Source: Chaenocephalus aceratus (taxonomy: Eukaryota; Chordata; Actinopteri; Perciformes; Channichthyidae). From it: 64,000 bases of DNA. The notes under the pieces are model-generated. The model saw nothing but the letters and a program-made list of their open reading frames with translations. It was not told the DNA's origin and did no database searches. The DNA lies in contig CM043788.1 of the NCBI GenBank assembly GCA_023974075.1, positions 24,959,412-25,023,411 on the forward strand, given 5' to 3'. Positions 14,780-29,092 of the stretch are shown here, piece by piece. The position numbers and the translations under genes were made by a program. The stretch's first letter is position 1, and each line of letters begins with the position of its first letter.

Positions 14780-15106
14780 ATAGCCCGCCCTCTGGCGGAT
14801 GAGCCTCTGCGGTGCTGCGGTGGGACGGCGGGCCTCATCACCGCGGACAGGCGGGACAAAGCACTTGTTCAGTTCAGAGGCTGTGAAGGAAACCGTTGTC
14901 TCTCCGTCCGCCCGGGACAGCAGCTTAAAGTCGCGGCTTTAACGGTTACATTAAAAAGCCTCACTTTATTTTTAATATATCGCGGGACATTCATTTCCTG
15001 ACGGCCGTTTTATTATTTTCTCAACTGTTCAAAACTTTAGGAAGAAGGAGAGTTTTGACAGGAAACGCTCTGACTGTGCTTTCTTTCCCCCTTCCTTGAT
15101 CCTCAG
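14780..15106 (+). promoter_or_regulatory. ocln: ocln promoter and non-coding exon 1
   Basis: A locally GC- and CpG-rich block (14775-15000) in AT-rich surroundings, ending at a consensus splice donor (cctcag/gtaaga, exon end 15106). It is followed by a 4.8 kb intron that reaches the occludin start exon. The transcription start is not defined by sequence; no clear TATA box is seen. Retroelement-poor, and flanked on both sides by hAT-type MITEs. Confidence 0.6.
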
Positions 15107-15470
15107 GTAAGACAACATACACAGTTGAAACTAAAAGGTGATTTTAAAACCAGTTTTATAAGTTATTATTCTTGAATAAACCTGTATTATTATTTTTGTA
15201 TCAAGTGGTTTGAAGTCTTTTACCGTAAAAGTATCTGACTGGGTGAAAGGAGTAACGGTGAACAGGTGGGACCCCTCTTGTTTCCAAAGTAACGACAGTT
15301 AGATAACACCGTTATTGAGTTAGCGAGTCAGCTAGCTACAGGTTGTTAATGGTGATAGAGAACTCCGTTAGAACGATCGACCGGAACAAAACAAAGACAT
15401 CAAGAAAACAGCAACGTTAGTCTACTATAGCTAATGGAAAATCTAATGACCTTTTGATTCAAGCCAAGTG

Positions 15471-15905
15471 CAGAGGTGGGAGAAGTACTCAGATCTTGTA
15501 CTGAAGAAAAAGTACTAGTACAAGAGTGCAGCATAGTAGCATCAACATAAATGTAGAGTACCAAAAGTTAAAGTACTTATGCAAATTAGCCCATTTCAGA
15601 ATAATATATATTATATGATTTGATTATAATGATTGATGCATCAATGTGTTTATCAAAGCTGGTAAATGTGCAGCTGGTTTGAATGACTTTGTGAACTGCA
15701 GGGTAGCTTGTAAATGTGACTAGGTGAATATAAAGTCTTATTAATGTGTTTCACACTATTAATCCAAATGTGCAAAGTAACTAAGGGTATTAAATAAATA
15801 TAGTGCAGTAAAAGTACACAATTTAACTGAAAATACTCAAGTAAAGTACGAGTCCCTCAAACTTGTACTTAAGTACTTGAGGTAATGTACTTAGTTACTA
15901 CTATA
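15471..15905. mobile_element. Tol2/hAT-type MITE remnant in ocln intron 1
   Basis: Begins cagaggtgggagaagtactc and ends around acttaagtacttgaggtaat, the aagtactt-rich ends typical of fish hAT MITEs. Non-coding; exact right end uncertain. Confidence 0.5.
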
Positions 15906-16372
15906 AGCCTTACGGATCAATAACAAACACAAAGTAACCCAACAGTCCTAAAATAAGATAAATAAAAACTGCAGGTTCACAAGTAGTAATCCTTTTGTGA
16001 TGAGTCTGAAGTTGATGTTACAGTGTGTTTATATATTTTGTAGATTGTAAAGACAAATTAGACACATAAAATGCTTTTTCCATAATTGTAATTCAACGAT
16101 TGACTGTATAAACTGTAGTTTACTGGTTGGCACAATGTCTCATAATGAGAGTTTTGTGATATCGCAGTTGCCATTTGTTCAGGTACACCTCGTTCCACTA
16201 CAGCAGCCCTGTAATAATCACTATATGAAGTAGCAGAATAGAATACCATTTCATTATAGAGTAGAACATTATCTTTAGCTTGCCAAAACTTAGAAGCAAC
16301 ATTCTATATACAGTTTAGCCCTGTGAAATATATGATTGAGCATACAACACAGTTTATAAGTTAATAAAATAC

Positions 16373-16449
16373 GTCCACCCAATACTTTCTTTTCATTCAG
16401 GTTTATTTAGATTTACATAATTAACCTTCAGTGATATTATTGGGTGGAC
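16373..16449. repeat. Short perfect inverted repeat in ocln intron 1
   Basis: gtccacccaata (16373-16384) and tattgggtggac (16438-16449) are exact reverse complements separated by 53 bp, so a hairpin or tiny MITE remnant is possible. Confidence 0.6.
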
Positions 16450-17310
16450 ATGACAACATAATAAAAACTCTTGAGTGCTTCATAATACCAACAACACCAC
16501 AGTCTCTTAAAAGTCAGTTAAGTGGAATCAACATCTCAAAACATTTTTTGAGTTTTTGCAACTGATAGCACAGCTTGTTATTTTCCACAATTTTTATTGA
16601 CTTTTATACGGCCCAGGATATTCTTCAGCTGGTTGTGTTTGGGCATGAAGTCTTGGCTGACTCCTGTGTGTATGCCAGTGGGCCCCAGCCTACATCAGGC
16701 AGGGGCCTAATTGTTTTTGACAGATGTAAGACATGTGACTGTATGAGTGGAATTCCATTATCAGCAGCAGATGATAGAGTCTCTGTGTTGTAGAGGAGCT
16801 CAGGCTGCGGCTGGTGGGTGTGGGACCTGACCTGTGACTCTGGTCCAAAACACTCCGCTTTCTGCCCAGCATGAAAATAAGATTTGTTATCCAGTTTTAG
16901 ACAAACAACACTTTAGTACTACGACTACTGCTACTACTACTGTTTCTCCTACTATTGCTGCGATGCTGCTGCTTCAGAAAAAGTACACTTCACTTGTTTT
17001 AGGGAATATGCTAGTAAATAACCATAAAGCTTTGCCTTTACATAAAAGCAAATGTCCCATATAAGGTATTGTAGTTTTGTTGATCTTTACTATCGGTAGG
17101 ACACCCTCACATAGTTCTTGTCCAAGCACTGAGTCTACTGTTCTAACAAAACATATTTAAATGATTGATTCATCTGCAGGTCTTTTTTGAATAATTGATA
17201 ACTTGGTCAATAAAATGTCAAAATATGATGAAAACTGCCATATAGCCCAGGTTAATGTCACAATGAGCTTTTTTTATCCAACAAAAAGTCCAAAACCAAA
17301 TGATTTTTCC

Positions 17311-17705
17311 TTAAAGGTGGGGTAGGTAAGTTTGAGAAACCGGCTCGAGATACACTTTTTGTTATATTCCATGGAATGCTCTTAACATCCCGATAGCAAT
17401 GAATATATTAAGTGCTTGCCTTTGACAAAAAATACATACAAAAATGTCATCTGTGGAAGCCGTAGCGCTGTAAAAAGCACGACCAATCATTTTAGCCAGC
17501 CCGGCTAAAGTAACTGGATGGCCTACCTGCCTGTCAGCCTCCCATCGGTGCACAAACTTATCTCGTGCCCTCATTGGTCATATGCACGTTCGTGTGTGTT
17601 GGAGGAGGGGCTCTGTAAGGAAGTGGCAGATTTGTTCCGGCTGTGTATTTTCAAATTCTAGCGTACTCGAGCTGGTTTCTCCAAAATTACCTACCCCACC
17701 TTTAA
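17311..17705. mobile_element. TTAA-flanked MITE in ocln intron 1
   Basis: Perfect 19-bp terminal inverted repeats: ttaaaggtggggtaggtaa at the left and its exact reverse complement at the right, each including TTAA. 395 bp, no coding capacity. A piggyBac-like relation is inferred from the TTAA ends only. Confidence 0.75.
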
Positions 17706-19889
17706 CTATTACAATAAAACCGGATGTTTGGAATTATCTTTGAAAAATCAGTTATACCATTGCCGCTCTACTGTATGAGTAAAAAAATCTGTCCATGTCA
17801 TTTTTGTATCCTAAAGAATATGACCCATATTAACCGTCCGCTACCTTTTAATACAAAATCCTACTTTATTACATTGACAAAGATGCACTTGAAAAAACCC
17901 AGTTGGGGCTCCCAAAGTAGTCATTGTCCAGAATGTACAATTGTTTGGTCCTCAGTGTTATTTGGTTTCTCGGAAAGAGCCTGTGCCTCCGACTACTTCC
18001 AGCCACTTATTGATATAATCAAATACTGGCAGTAGAAATTACACTAAGACCTACTGGCTTAGGAGGCAGCCTGTTGATCAACAATAAAGGACACATGACA
18101 CCGCTGTATGCACAACATCCACCTGTCCTCCCCTCTGTGTTTCTCTCTCCTGCCCCCCCCACAGCAGCACAGAGGAGCCCTTGTTTGATCCTCCACAGAC
18201 AGTGCCCCAATTTTCTTTGCTTTTTTTTCAACCCAAACTCCATGGCAACACTGTTCCCGTGACAAGCAGCCTTGACTTTTGCCCCTCCTGCTCCCGAAAC
18301 AAAGGCAAGAAGTTATGGAGGGGGGAAGGAGAGTAGTGGGACAGGGGGATGAAGGATAAGGAGGAATGAGGGAGGGAATAATGGGAAGGTGTCTGGGATG
18401 GAGGCTCTGAGGCGAGACCTCTTCTTCTGTGTGTGCTAAAGACCCTTAAAGAGAGGAGAGTTATCACTGGAGACTGTGGGCAGTGCCAAGAACTGTGTCT
18501 CCGTCCGTCCGCCTGTATGTCTTCCTCTCCGAATGGTCGTACCTCCCTCAAAAGTCAAAACCCCACCACGGTGGCTCAACAGGAGCACGATGTTAATGGA
18601 AGAGGTTTCTTTCTTTGTTGTTAAAGTCAGTGCTGTGGGTTAGAAGATAGAGAGCACCTGCACATGTATTTCTTGATGATACATCCATTAGCACTTCAAG
18701 TTAATAAATCAAGGGCTGAAACTAACAGCTTTAATACAAATCTAAAACTTGCATCCAATCGTTTAACATTGAAAACACAACTAATGAACTAACTTTGTCC
18801 CATTCATTTTTGGTAAATGAATTGATTGGTTGGCTCTAATGTTACAATAATACACAATGTCTATCCCAGTCTCTCAAAGGCGTCTTTACATGATTGTTTT
18901 TGCTACTAAAACTCAAAGATATTCACTTTATTCTGGGAAGAAACTGAGAAAAACAGGAAATCATGGTGCTAGAGAGGCAACAAACGGGAGCCATTTATGC
19001 ACAAACAATTGTTGCAGCATAAAAAATTGCGTGCATCAAAAGTAATAATTAGTTGCAATCCTAGGATTAATGTATCAGTCTGCCACAAGGACTCAGCATT
19101 GTGTTTATATCAGGTTGAAATTACAGTTGGCATAACAAGGAAAAGAGATATTAATGTTTCATATCTAACTTCTTGTCCTCTCCAGTAACTTCGCCTGCTG
19201 ATTACATGCTTTTTCGTTCAAACATGCAAGCAATCCCCCCCTCGCGGTAGGACTCCATGTAGAAGAATGGGCATTGTTAAATTGTATAAACTGTGTCCCT
19301 GGATAAGATTTGTAGCGAGAAAGAAAACAAAAAAATAGCCAGAGGCGGGATGTGAAATGTTCAAAGTCTGGTTGGACATGGTGGGGGCTGAGAGGGACTC
19401 CTACAGCTTGTGAAGAGGCAAAAAGGAATGTATTGTTGTTTTGCTGCCCTCTCCGTCCTGGTGCCGACATCTCCACTCTGACTTTGCTGGGTCAGAGACC
19501 TCTTTGCTTAAGGTCATTCATCTAATATTTCTATTTTCTGTTGATGTAGGAAAGCAGGTCTGATTTAGTTTATGATATGATAAAAATAAACGTTCTGCTC
19601 TTTGTAATTTACGCAACCTGACTGAAAGAAAAATACGCACAAACAAGCCTAACTTGTGCCCTCATAAATCACACTCCCTTGGAAATGGTAAAACATTTAC
19701 ACTGCTCTGTTACTACCTCTCATTACCAAAGACTGTCACGCCTAACTTTCCCATATCTCCACGTAGCATAGCTCATATCAGTGCTGCTGAAAAACAGAAC
19801 GGGTTGGCTCTTTCCTTCTCTCTGGAGTACACTTTGCTCTCTCACGACTACCCGCAAACTTATTTGGTTTTGTTGTTTTTGGTTTACAG
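17706..19889. other. ocln intron 1, rest
   Basis: Non-coding. A purine/pyrimidine-biased stretch is at about 18290-18400. The short frames here have no family resemblance and no splice support. The intron closes with a T-rich tract and the acceptor ttacag at 19884-19889. Confidence 0.5.
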
Positions 19890-19908
19890 TTTGGGACATC
19901 TTTGAGCA

Positions 19909-22900
19909 ATGTTTGACAAGCAGCACTACGAGAGTCCACCTGTCTACAGTCCTCCCTTCAGTTCGCCATCCAACAACGGCTATGGCCCTCCAGGCAGCTT
20001 CCAGGGCCCTCAGAGTGATTACAACGCATACCCACCTCCACCAGGATCGTACTACATTGAGGACAAACCACAGCACTTCTACAAATGGCTGTCACCTCCG
20101 GGGATCATCAAAGTCATGATGGGTACGGTGATCGTGCTGTGTGTGGGCATATTTGCCTGCGTGGCCTCCACCCTCATGTGGGACATGCAGTACGGAATGG
20201 GAATGGGAATGGGGTACGGCGGCAGTGGAGGCAGCTACGGCTCAGGATACGGTGGTGGTTACGGTGGTGGTTACGGTGGTGGTTACGGAGGAGGTTACGG
20301 AGGAGGCGGTTATGGAGGAGGCTACGGCAGTAACCATGGCTCCTACATCCAACCTTACTCAGCCAAAACCGCCATGATTGCCATGGCAGCCATTAATTTT
20401 ATAGGGGCACTGTCTTTCTTCATCACAAGCTTCTCTAAATCCAACACGGTCCACACTAGGAAGTTCTTTCTGATCCTCCTGATAGCCAGCGTCATCATGG
20501 CTTTCCTCGAGGTGAGACTCATTCACATTTTATGGTGTCCTCATGTTTTTGCCATTTTACTTCTCTGTTATTTAGGGTGTCCAATCACTTTGTGTGGAGG
20601 ACGCATACCATGTTTTGTTTATTTCCATATTATACACTCGAGTGGCAAGTCCACAAAGGCTTTAAATACACCAAACAATAAATACTGTGAAATCACATAC
20701 AGCATACACAGAGAAATGTTTGCCTCTGTTTCAATTCTGCTGTCTTATACATAGTTCTACATTGTAGGCCACGGTGAATTTAAAGTGATATGTGAATTAC
20801 ATTAGCAGCATCACAAAAGCATTTTCCTGCTTAAGCATCTCAACATTTCTATCTAATGTATCATCCTGATCAACAGAAAACTGTTATCTTTATCTCTGTT
20901 ATGAACATTTTATTTATGTGCATGATTTGGAAAACCCCTGAATACCAGAAGTCTAATCTGAAACAGGACTGTGTGCACAGCTCCACTTTGTTCAGATCCC
21001 AGTGCTCTACTTGCTGAGTTAATTTAAACCATAAATAAACCATATTTATGCTGAGTTAACATACTTTTGTTTGTTACACCTTATTTGTGCTCAGCAAATT
21101 CATCGTCTAAGGTGCTGTATAATAACGTTGAGAGTTTCTAGCTGACAAAGTGTTATAACAGACTAAAATAATGCGAGATTAGAAAGAGTCTTTGAATAAC
21201 TTGTTGTACTGTAGCATTTGTCAGTTACAGGACGTTCAGACAAATACTTCACTGATATGATTGTTGCTGAATGAGGGCTTTAAGATTATCTGACTGTGTT
21301 GCCGTAGTCATATTGGAACTGAGGGAGGGAGTGAGGTGCACTACTATAGGTCAATCTGAAAGATAGACTGATTTTCTGACTGTAAATATCAGTGACTGTC
21401 AATGCCTTTTTCCAGGGCATCATAAGCATTGTCTACATCGTCGGGGTGAACCCTATGGCCCAGGGCACCTCCAGCATAATGTACAATCCCATGCTGATGA
21501 TGTGCCAGAACCTCTACCAGACCAGCTACTCACAGATGGGAGGAGTGGGAGGCTTCCCCATCTACAACCAGTATCTCTACCATTACTGCTTTGTGGACCC
21601 ACAGGAGGTGTGTAGATATAGATTCACTACAATGAATGTTACAAAATGCATACGGTTAACTTTGTTTGAGTAACATTGCTGTTTCACATGTGGGAAATAT
21701 GAGATAATCTGGACTCAAAAAGAGATGTCTCCCATATTACCAGTCCTGTGTTGTTTACTAATCTGTAGTTATGAAGCATTTGTTACCTTTTTGGGTAAAT
21801 CACATTACATTTGTTTTTATGTTCTTGCTCTTCTAGGGAGTTGCCATGGTGTGTGGATTTCTGGTCGTCATTGCCTTTGGTGTTGCTGCGTTTTTTGCAC
21901 ATAGAACAAGAGGGATGATCTGGCGCTACGGGAAACCAAACATTTACTGGGAAGAGCCTCTCGTTGGCGGAAAAGCTTCAGAGGGCAGAGACGTAGAGGA
22001 ATGGGTAAGAGAATACAGGATAGTAGTAACATCATTTTTTTTATTCGTGCAAAGGGCGGCACACAACATCTTGGAAGTGACGTACAATACATAGGAATAG
22101 AGAGAAACTGGAATTTAGACAAAGCAAAGTCCCAATTTACTGGGTTAACATGGGATTTAGAAAAATCACTTTTTCAACCTTAACTGACCTTGAGTTTGTC
22201 CATGCACAGTTTTAATCCAGCCTAAGGAAAGTTGATGTAATATAATGTTCTCCAACAGATTTGCTAAAAAGGTTAACCACTGTTTTTTCTGCGTCAGAGG
22301 ATCTACCACCAAAACTAAGTGACATATGCTTTTCCCTATCCGTCCCCAAATTTGCTACCTGACAAAAATGTGTTTCCAACCATTTACTTTACATAAATAG
22401 TTGTATTGCAAAGTGAAGTCAGGTCATCCGTGAGGCAGTAATCCTGGTACTCATCAGTTATAAAGATCGGTTGGATGATTGTGGTGCAGATAATGAAAAC
22501 TGCACATTGCCAAGGTTGTTATTGTTTTTGACCAAATGTGACCAGATGTTGTTTTCCTGTTCAAAACTCTCAATGTTTCAATTTGTGTGTGAGTTGAAAG
22601 TCCAGAAATGAGCATCATAACCAGATCTTTATGAGTTTATAGGTTCCAGCAGGGAAGCGGTCACATTACCGTTCCAGTGTTTCCTCTGACTGAGTCACTT
22701 TGTTCAGGGTCAGAGCTGATAGAAGTCAGTGATTGTTTGCTCATGCTGTACTACCTGGTTTCACTCTGAGTAATGATTAACCACCGGAGAAGATAGGAGG
22801 TTTCTAGAGAGCCTCCCTTTTAGGGTTTTAAATATCAACACAGCTAGTCACGTGAGACACGTGAGACCTGTGATGCGGGTTGATTATTGATTGGAACTGC

Positions 22901-25900
22901 CACTTTTCAAATGATCCATGCAGTGAATGACAATAAGTTACATGAGACCTATCATGAACAACTCTCTATTTGTGACTTTCTGTGAACCAGGTTTAAAACC
23001 CTAACACACCGTGCACTTTTTTGTTAGCAATTTTACTGTTTTGTAACTCAAAATATGTTCTTTCGAATATTTCCTTTCTGTTTTCTACATACTGTTGTCA
23101 CTCAGCATCCTCTCCAGCACATTATGTCCACATCCAATGTTTGTTCAAAAGGTTGCAAGGCATTGAGGGTAAAGAACACAAATCAATACACGCAGACACG
23201 CGGCAAACAGTCCTTGCATGCCAATTGCAAATGTAAAATATATGCTGATAAATAATACAGAATCTAAATTCCCTGATGAGAAAGATATTACACAACACCT
23301 CTCACACGTTTAAAGGGGATACAATTTATTTTGCTTTAATAAGTAGTACACTTAAAGGAATCAGTTGTACGAGCTTAGCTCTATAATCTAATCAAACTAG
23401 TCAAGGAAGGAAGGATGCAGAGAATGCTTCGAGTCACACTTTATCTAAGCACTAAATAGACATGCTGTTATATTTGATTATATAGAGCTGTTTGTTGTTG
23501 AGTGCTTGTCATTGCCTAGGACATGGCATCATGCACCCAGAGGTGAACAAGCAGACAAGAGCAGCCTGGAGTGAATCCTATGACTAACACTAGTGTTGGA
23601 TAGTAGAGCCATGCTCACTGATGTCATCGTCTTATTGTAGGTACACTAATGATGTGTACACTACACACATACATCATTTTTTAAATTCTTCTAAATATAA
23701 ACCATTTGTAATACCGCTGTGATATAGAGATGTTTTGCAAGATAAAGGTTGGTGAAACGGCAAAGAGTTTCCAAGAAGGTTAATCTTTGAAAAGTTTAGG
23801 GCTTTCAATACTTACAAACCAATCTTTAATCAAGCACTCAAAGTTAAAAAAAAATGTATAGTTAGGAAGGAACATATTTTAATTTGACTCTATGGACTCA
23901 TATCTTTACAAGAGGTCAGACAACATGAGCCTTTATTGTATATTATTCGCATATTTTATATTTAGCCTCAATAAACCCCCTGTTCTTATTTCCCTCTTAT
24001 TTCCAATGCATTTTTTGTATTCCTGTGCTACCTGTGTACTGTATCTGTGCTACCTGTGTACTGTATCTGTGCTACACAATGAGTCATCAGGCTTGTTTGG
24101 CTCCTTTAAACACAGAGCCAGTGACAGGCTATGGTTGTGGTTGCTCTAAGATTGGACCCATCTCTGCTGCTGAGCTCGGGCAGGCCTGGCATGCTCTGAT
24201 GACCTCACACACTGGCTTCATTCAGCTCGGGGGGGGGGGTGGCATTGTGTCCGCTGCATGAGGTCATCACAGCGGTTCCTGCAGGGCAGTCTTTTATGCT
24301 GGAAACACTGAAGTGCTGCACAGATGCAGAGTGAAAGCATCCTGGGCTCGCTTTGTGACGTGTTGTGATCTCTTTCTGGGAGGAGTAGTGTAGAAATATC
24401 TAAATGTGATCAGCTTGACCAATATATACCATATCAAGTGGATTGAATATGTCTTCTGTTTTTACTTTGCTTTAAGTGTGATAAACCTCTCTAGTAAACC
24501 TGCTTATCTGCAGCTGACTTCATTTGCCAGCTAGAGTTTTCAATACAGATGTTGCAGTCCAAGTTGGCATGTTTCACTTGTGATCGAAAAATACACCATT
24601 CTCTCTGTTTTAAATAATGGTGATAATGACAATCACTGCTGCTCCGGATAACTTGCTGTAAATACATTCTCACCAGTTTTGCAAGTGCATCATCTTTGGC
24701 GAAGCACATTCCTGCATTAAGAGTGACATTGTAACTGTGCTTCGACACTCAGACGCTGCTGTGTTGCACACTGAGAGGGCGTTGTTAAGACTCTTACAGG
24801 AAGTATAGTCTTCAAATCGCGCCAGGCTTCTCCTGCAGTTGAATTGAAAGCAGCTCTCCCCCACACTGGAACTCCACCCATTATGATTATTGTTTTTTGG
24901 GGGTTAGGCTGATGCTCCCACACTGTGAGGAATTTAGGAGATTGCTTAGTAATGTTCCACCCTTGTAAGCAGAAGGGTTTATAAATATTTGTGGAATAGT
25001 AAATGTTCACCTCTAAGCAGTATTTAACATCACCCCAAACATGCTCAGTGCTCTTTTATGTACAAATGCAGAAATGTTGTGCTTGATTTAAAACCTGCCG
25101 ACTTACTTATACAATAAATAACCTTAGTTTAGGTCCGCTTTTTCTTGTGGGGGGGGGGTCTCCATCCTTTTCACAATGTGTGATACATTTGAAAAGCAAC
25201 CCATGGGGTTTCTTCTTTATTTAAGCCAGTTAGCCTTGCATGTAGCAGAAAAACCCTTCACAGTTTAGACTTTACTGTAGAGGTTGTGTAAAAGCCAACT
25301 AATGATTGATCCAGTCACTGGACCCAGTGGTAGGGGGAGAAACAGTGACCACCCCCGAGGCCCTCATTGTGAGGAATTCCCTCATGCAGGACGTTTGGGC
25401 TCACAGGAAGGTCTTGAAAATACAGATTAAGGCGAACCTATTTACAGGTCGGACACAGTTTACTTTAGTTTGAAGAAAGAAAGGAGGAGCACATCCGTTC
25501 CAGGTGTTCACGATGACATAAGACCATAGAAAGAAGTGAAAGGAAAGCTTGAATAATAGTCAGATCGTTCTGTGTAAGAATGATATCCTCATGATTTATC
25601 TTGTAAGGTTATAAGACTCATAACAGTCGGAAAATATTAAGACAAGTCACTTTAAACAAGAATCTTCATCTCTATCCATCCATTTTTTTACACGATAAAG
25701 AACACCATTTATTTATTATAGTGTTGGTTTGATTTTACAATTAGCCTTAAGGCATCCATTTTTATTTTCTCTCGACCTTCTCAGGCACAGTGAACCAAGT
25801 AGATAACCTCCATTTAGCTGAGGAGCTTTGACTGCTGTCCAATTACATGCCTGATGGCTTTAAGAAATCCATTACCCTTTTATTTTCTTTAGGAGTTAAG

Positions 25901-28900
25901 AAGTAAGGAAAAGAGGACAAAATGAATATATAAGAAACAGGATGTTCGTCATAAAATGAGGCTACAGCCTGACCTGATGTTTGTGAGGGGTTAATTTGTT
26001 TGTTTTTGTTTGCTGACTCTGTTCCTTCCGCTTTTTCCTGTCTGCTGTAGGTGAACAATGTGGAGGAAAGCCACAGTGTCCAAGACGCCCCTACGCTGCT
26101 GGTGTCAGAGAAGGGGGCCGGTCTGCTCAGCGCCTCAGCAAACAGTGTCATCTCCTACCCCCCCGCCAAGGTGGACAGCAGCTCCTATAATGAGGACACC
26201 CTCGACAACACAGTGTGAGTGAATCTGTATTCTTCCTCGTGTTGACAAATACTCCGTCACAAGTCACAATGAACATCTTCTGCACTGTGACGAGTGAAAA
26301 AGATGTGGGTGCTGTTTACTTACAAGAGGAATTTAAATCAGATTCATTGATTGCATTGTTAAAAGGGGCAAACACACCATAATATCGAGCTGTAGAGAGA
26401 AATGAATACGCTGTAGAGGACTGTTGGCTTCCAGCTACGCCGCTCCCACCTGTGTCGTTATATCAGACAGAATAGAAAAAGGAACAAATGACTGAAAAAA
26501 ACGCTCTTTTTCAACATGTAAACAAAGTTTATCAGTCAATAACTATATGTATCCTCATTCGGTGTATTGGTATGGCAAAAATGGGATTTAGTTATAGTTT
26601 AGTTTCTTTGTTTATAGTGTCGTGGACAGTCCCCATTGATCAACTGTCACAAAAAACAGTAAATGCGGCAGCTTTAGCCAACATGGCTCATTTCCAGCTG
26701 TTGTCCCCGGCCAGTTGGTAATAGACACCCTTAAAATCCCAACATATCCACAGCATTATAAAAAAAGGGATGAAAGACAAGTAGATACAGTCGAAAGGAT
26801 AAAAGAGAACAATAAACAACACACGATGCAATTATTCAGCACAAATAAAACCCAGGGCACAATACTTGGACCGATTAAAAGACAGTAAAAATACATAGTC
26901 AATTTAAAAGGGGAGATGACAGAGTATATAAAGTTGTGTTTAATGTATTGGTTTTAACTAGTGCAAGTTTGAGTTGGATTTCATACGGCGGAAACTGTAG
27001 ATGTGACGGAAGGGAAGATTCACACAGGAAAGGAGGAAAAGCAAAGTAAATATCCCGCAGAGTATTTTCCTACAGACATTAACCACCTTATTGAGTACAT
27101 TTGAACTTCAGAGAATGATACCAGCAGATAAAAGAAAAGTGAGCACAGACTCGATACAAATTGATTCAACTTTGACATCAGGGTCCGGTGAACCTGCATT
27201 TCAGACCGTTTCCTGAGACAGATTGCGCTTCACTCGGCTAGCTACTAAGATCAATGAACATGGATCAATATGAGAAAGTGAAGGTAGCGAGTGGCCCCAA
27301 ATCGCACTTGACTGTTTAAGATGAGTCCCCCTGAGGTTTAACAAGAAGACAAATAGAGGTGTAATAAGACAAGAGTCCTCACAAGGATTTAATTTCATTG
27401 TGAAACCAAAAATGTCATTGTTTTATTTGACTGTGTCTTTAAGAGATACTTAAGCTGTAAATCTCTTCCCAATCGGACAGATGTGTGGAGAGTCCAATAG
27501 TAGAAATAAAGCAGCTACAACATTTAACTCTGTATAGATACCACACAAACAACCAACCTCAAACATGTGACTAACACAAGCAATATCTAATCACTGCTCT
27601 GGTTTAAAGCCCTTGGAAGCATGGCCCTGCCCACAAAGTGAGCTCTGTTTGTGACCTTTGAGCCCTTGTTGGATTAACTTTCCCTGTTTTTTTTCTTCTG
27701 TTCATTAAAATCTCTGAGGAAAGAGAAAGCAGGATGTGTGTGAACAAATGTATTTGCTAGTTTCCAAAAGGTAGAAAGGATTTCTCAAGCACCATGTTTT
27801 TGTTTGCATTATTGTCTTAAAGTCTGCGGTGTGTGTAACCAAAAGTACATGGCTCTTCACAGTTTCTTACCATCTCTGATACTTTGAAAAAACCAGCCCA
27901 GCTAGTTTTAGAAAATATGCTCCTAATGACATGGTTAAGGTGCACTGCAGTTTATGAACAGGATCTTGTTTTGTATCTATATCCACGCCGGGATCCGGAG
28001 TCGAGGCTGATCCTCTTGCTGTAGTCCTGTGTCTTGGATCCTCTATCCTGAGTTCTGGATTAAGTCGTGGACTTCGGGTCGTGGCTGAACCTGTCTCTGC
28101 GGTCCTGCCTTGGGTCTCGTCATGCTGCTTCCCTGATGGCTTCCACAGGATTGTAGCTGACATCCTCGTGGATTCATCTTCTTATTACAGACACATGCAT
28201 TTCCTAACATTCGGTCTATATGCTGTAAAATGTATTATCTCTTCGATTTACACGCAGCATCTATTGCACGTCTGTCCGTCCTGGGAGAGGGATCCCTCCT
28301 CTGTTGCTCTCCCTGAGGTTTCTCCCATTTTCCCCCCTTAAACTGTGTGTTTTCTCCGGAAGTTTTTCCTTGTACGATGTGAGGGTCTAAGGACAGAGCG
28401 TGTCGTGTTGTCATACTGATATTCTGAACAATCTGTGCTGTTGTGTAAAGTGTCTCTACTGTAGGCTATTTTTATGATATGTACAGCACTTTGGCTCGAC
28501 CAAAAATCGTTTATAAATGTGCTATATAAATAAAACTTGATTTGATTTTGATTTGATTTAGATCTGTTCCAAAGTCCAGAATATTATTGAAATCATTTCC
28601 TTCTCTCGAAAAGTAAACATAGCTTGCATTTTCATAAGCAAAAGAATGTCAGGGTGCTCTGTTTTCTGAAAGAACTTGTAATATCCTCTACAAATCCCCT
28701 CAGACCTTCAACATTGAGCATGTTTCCTCCTCACATTATTAAAGAGCTGTCCCTGCCTCCCGGTCACTGAGGACCCTCTGTGTGTAGAGTCACTTTGTAG
28801 GGTGTGAGCCACAGTAATGATTAGTTGTTCAAAGTGTTCATTCCTTCATACAGTATCTGTCTGTCATATCAGTTCATATTTGTTTTCTTTAGGCACTGTC

Positions 28901-29057
28901 TCACATCAGACCGTCCCTTAAGTTGTTATTTGGGTCATGATGTTCTTTTAGCATAAATTGGTTTATATGGTCAAGGGCATCGTTTCCACTGGGGAAGGGG
29001 AAATATTCCCCAACCTACCCCACCACGCACACACACACACACGCACACACACACACG

Positions 29058-29092
<35 letters not shown>

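Noticed and set aside
24022..24076. CRISPR-like array
   Set aside because: Only about 2.5 direct 22-bp units with no spacers; a minisatellite in a vertebrate intron.
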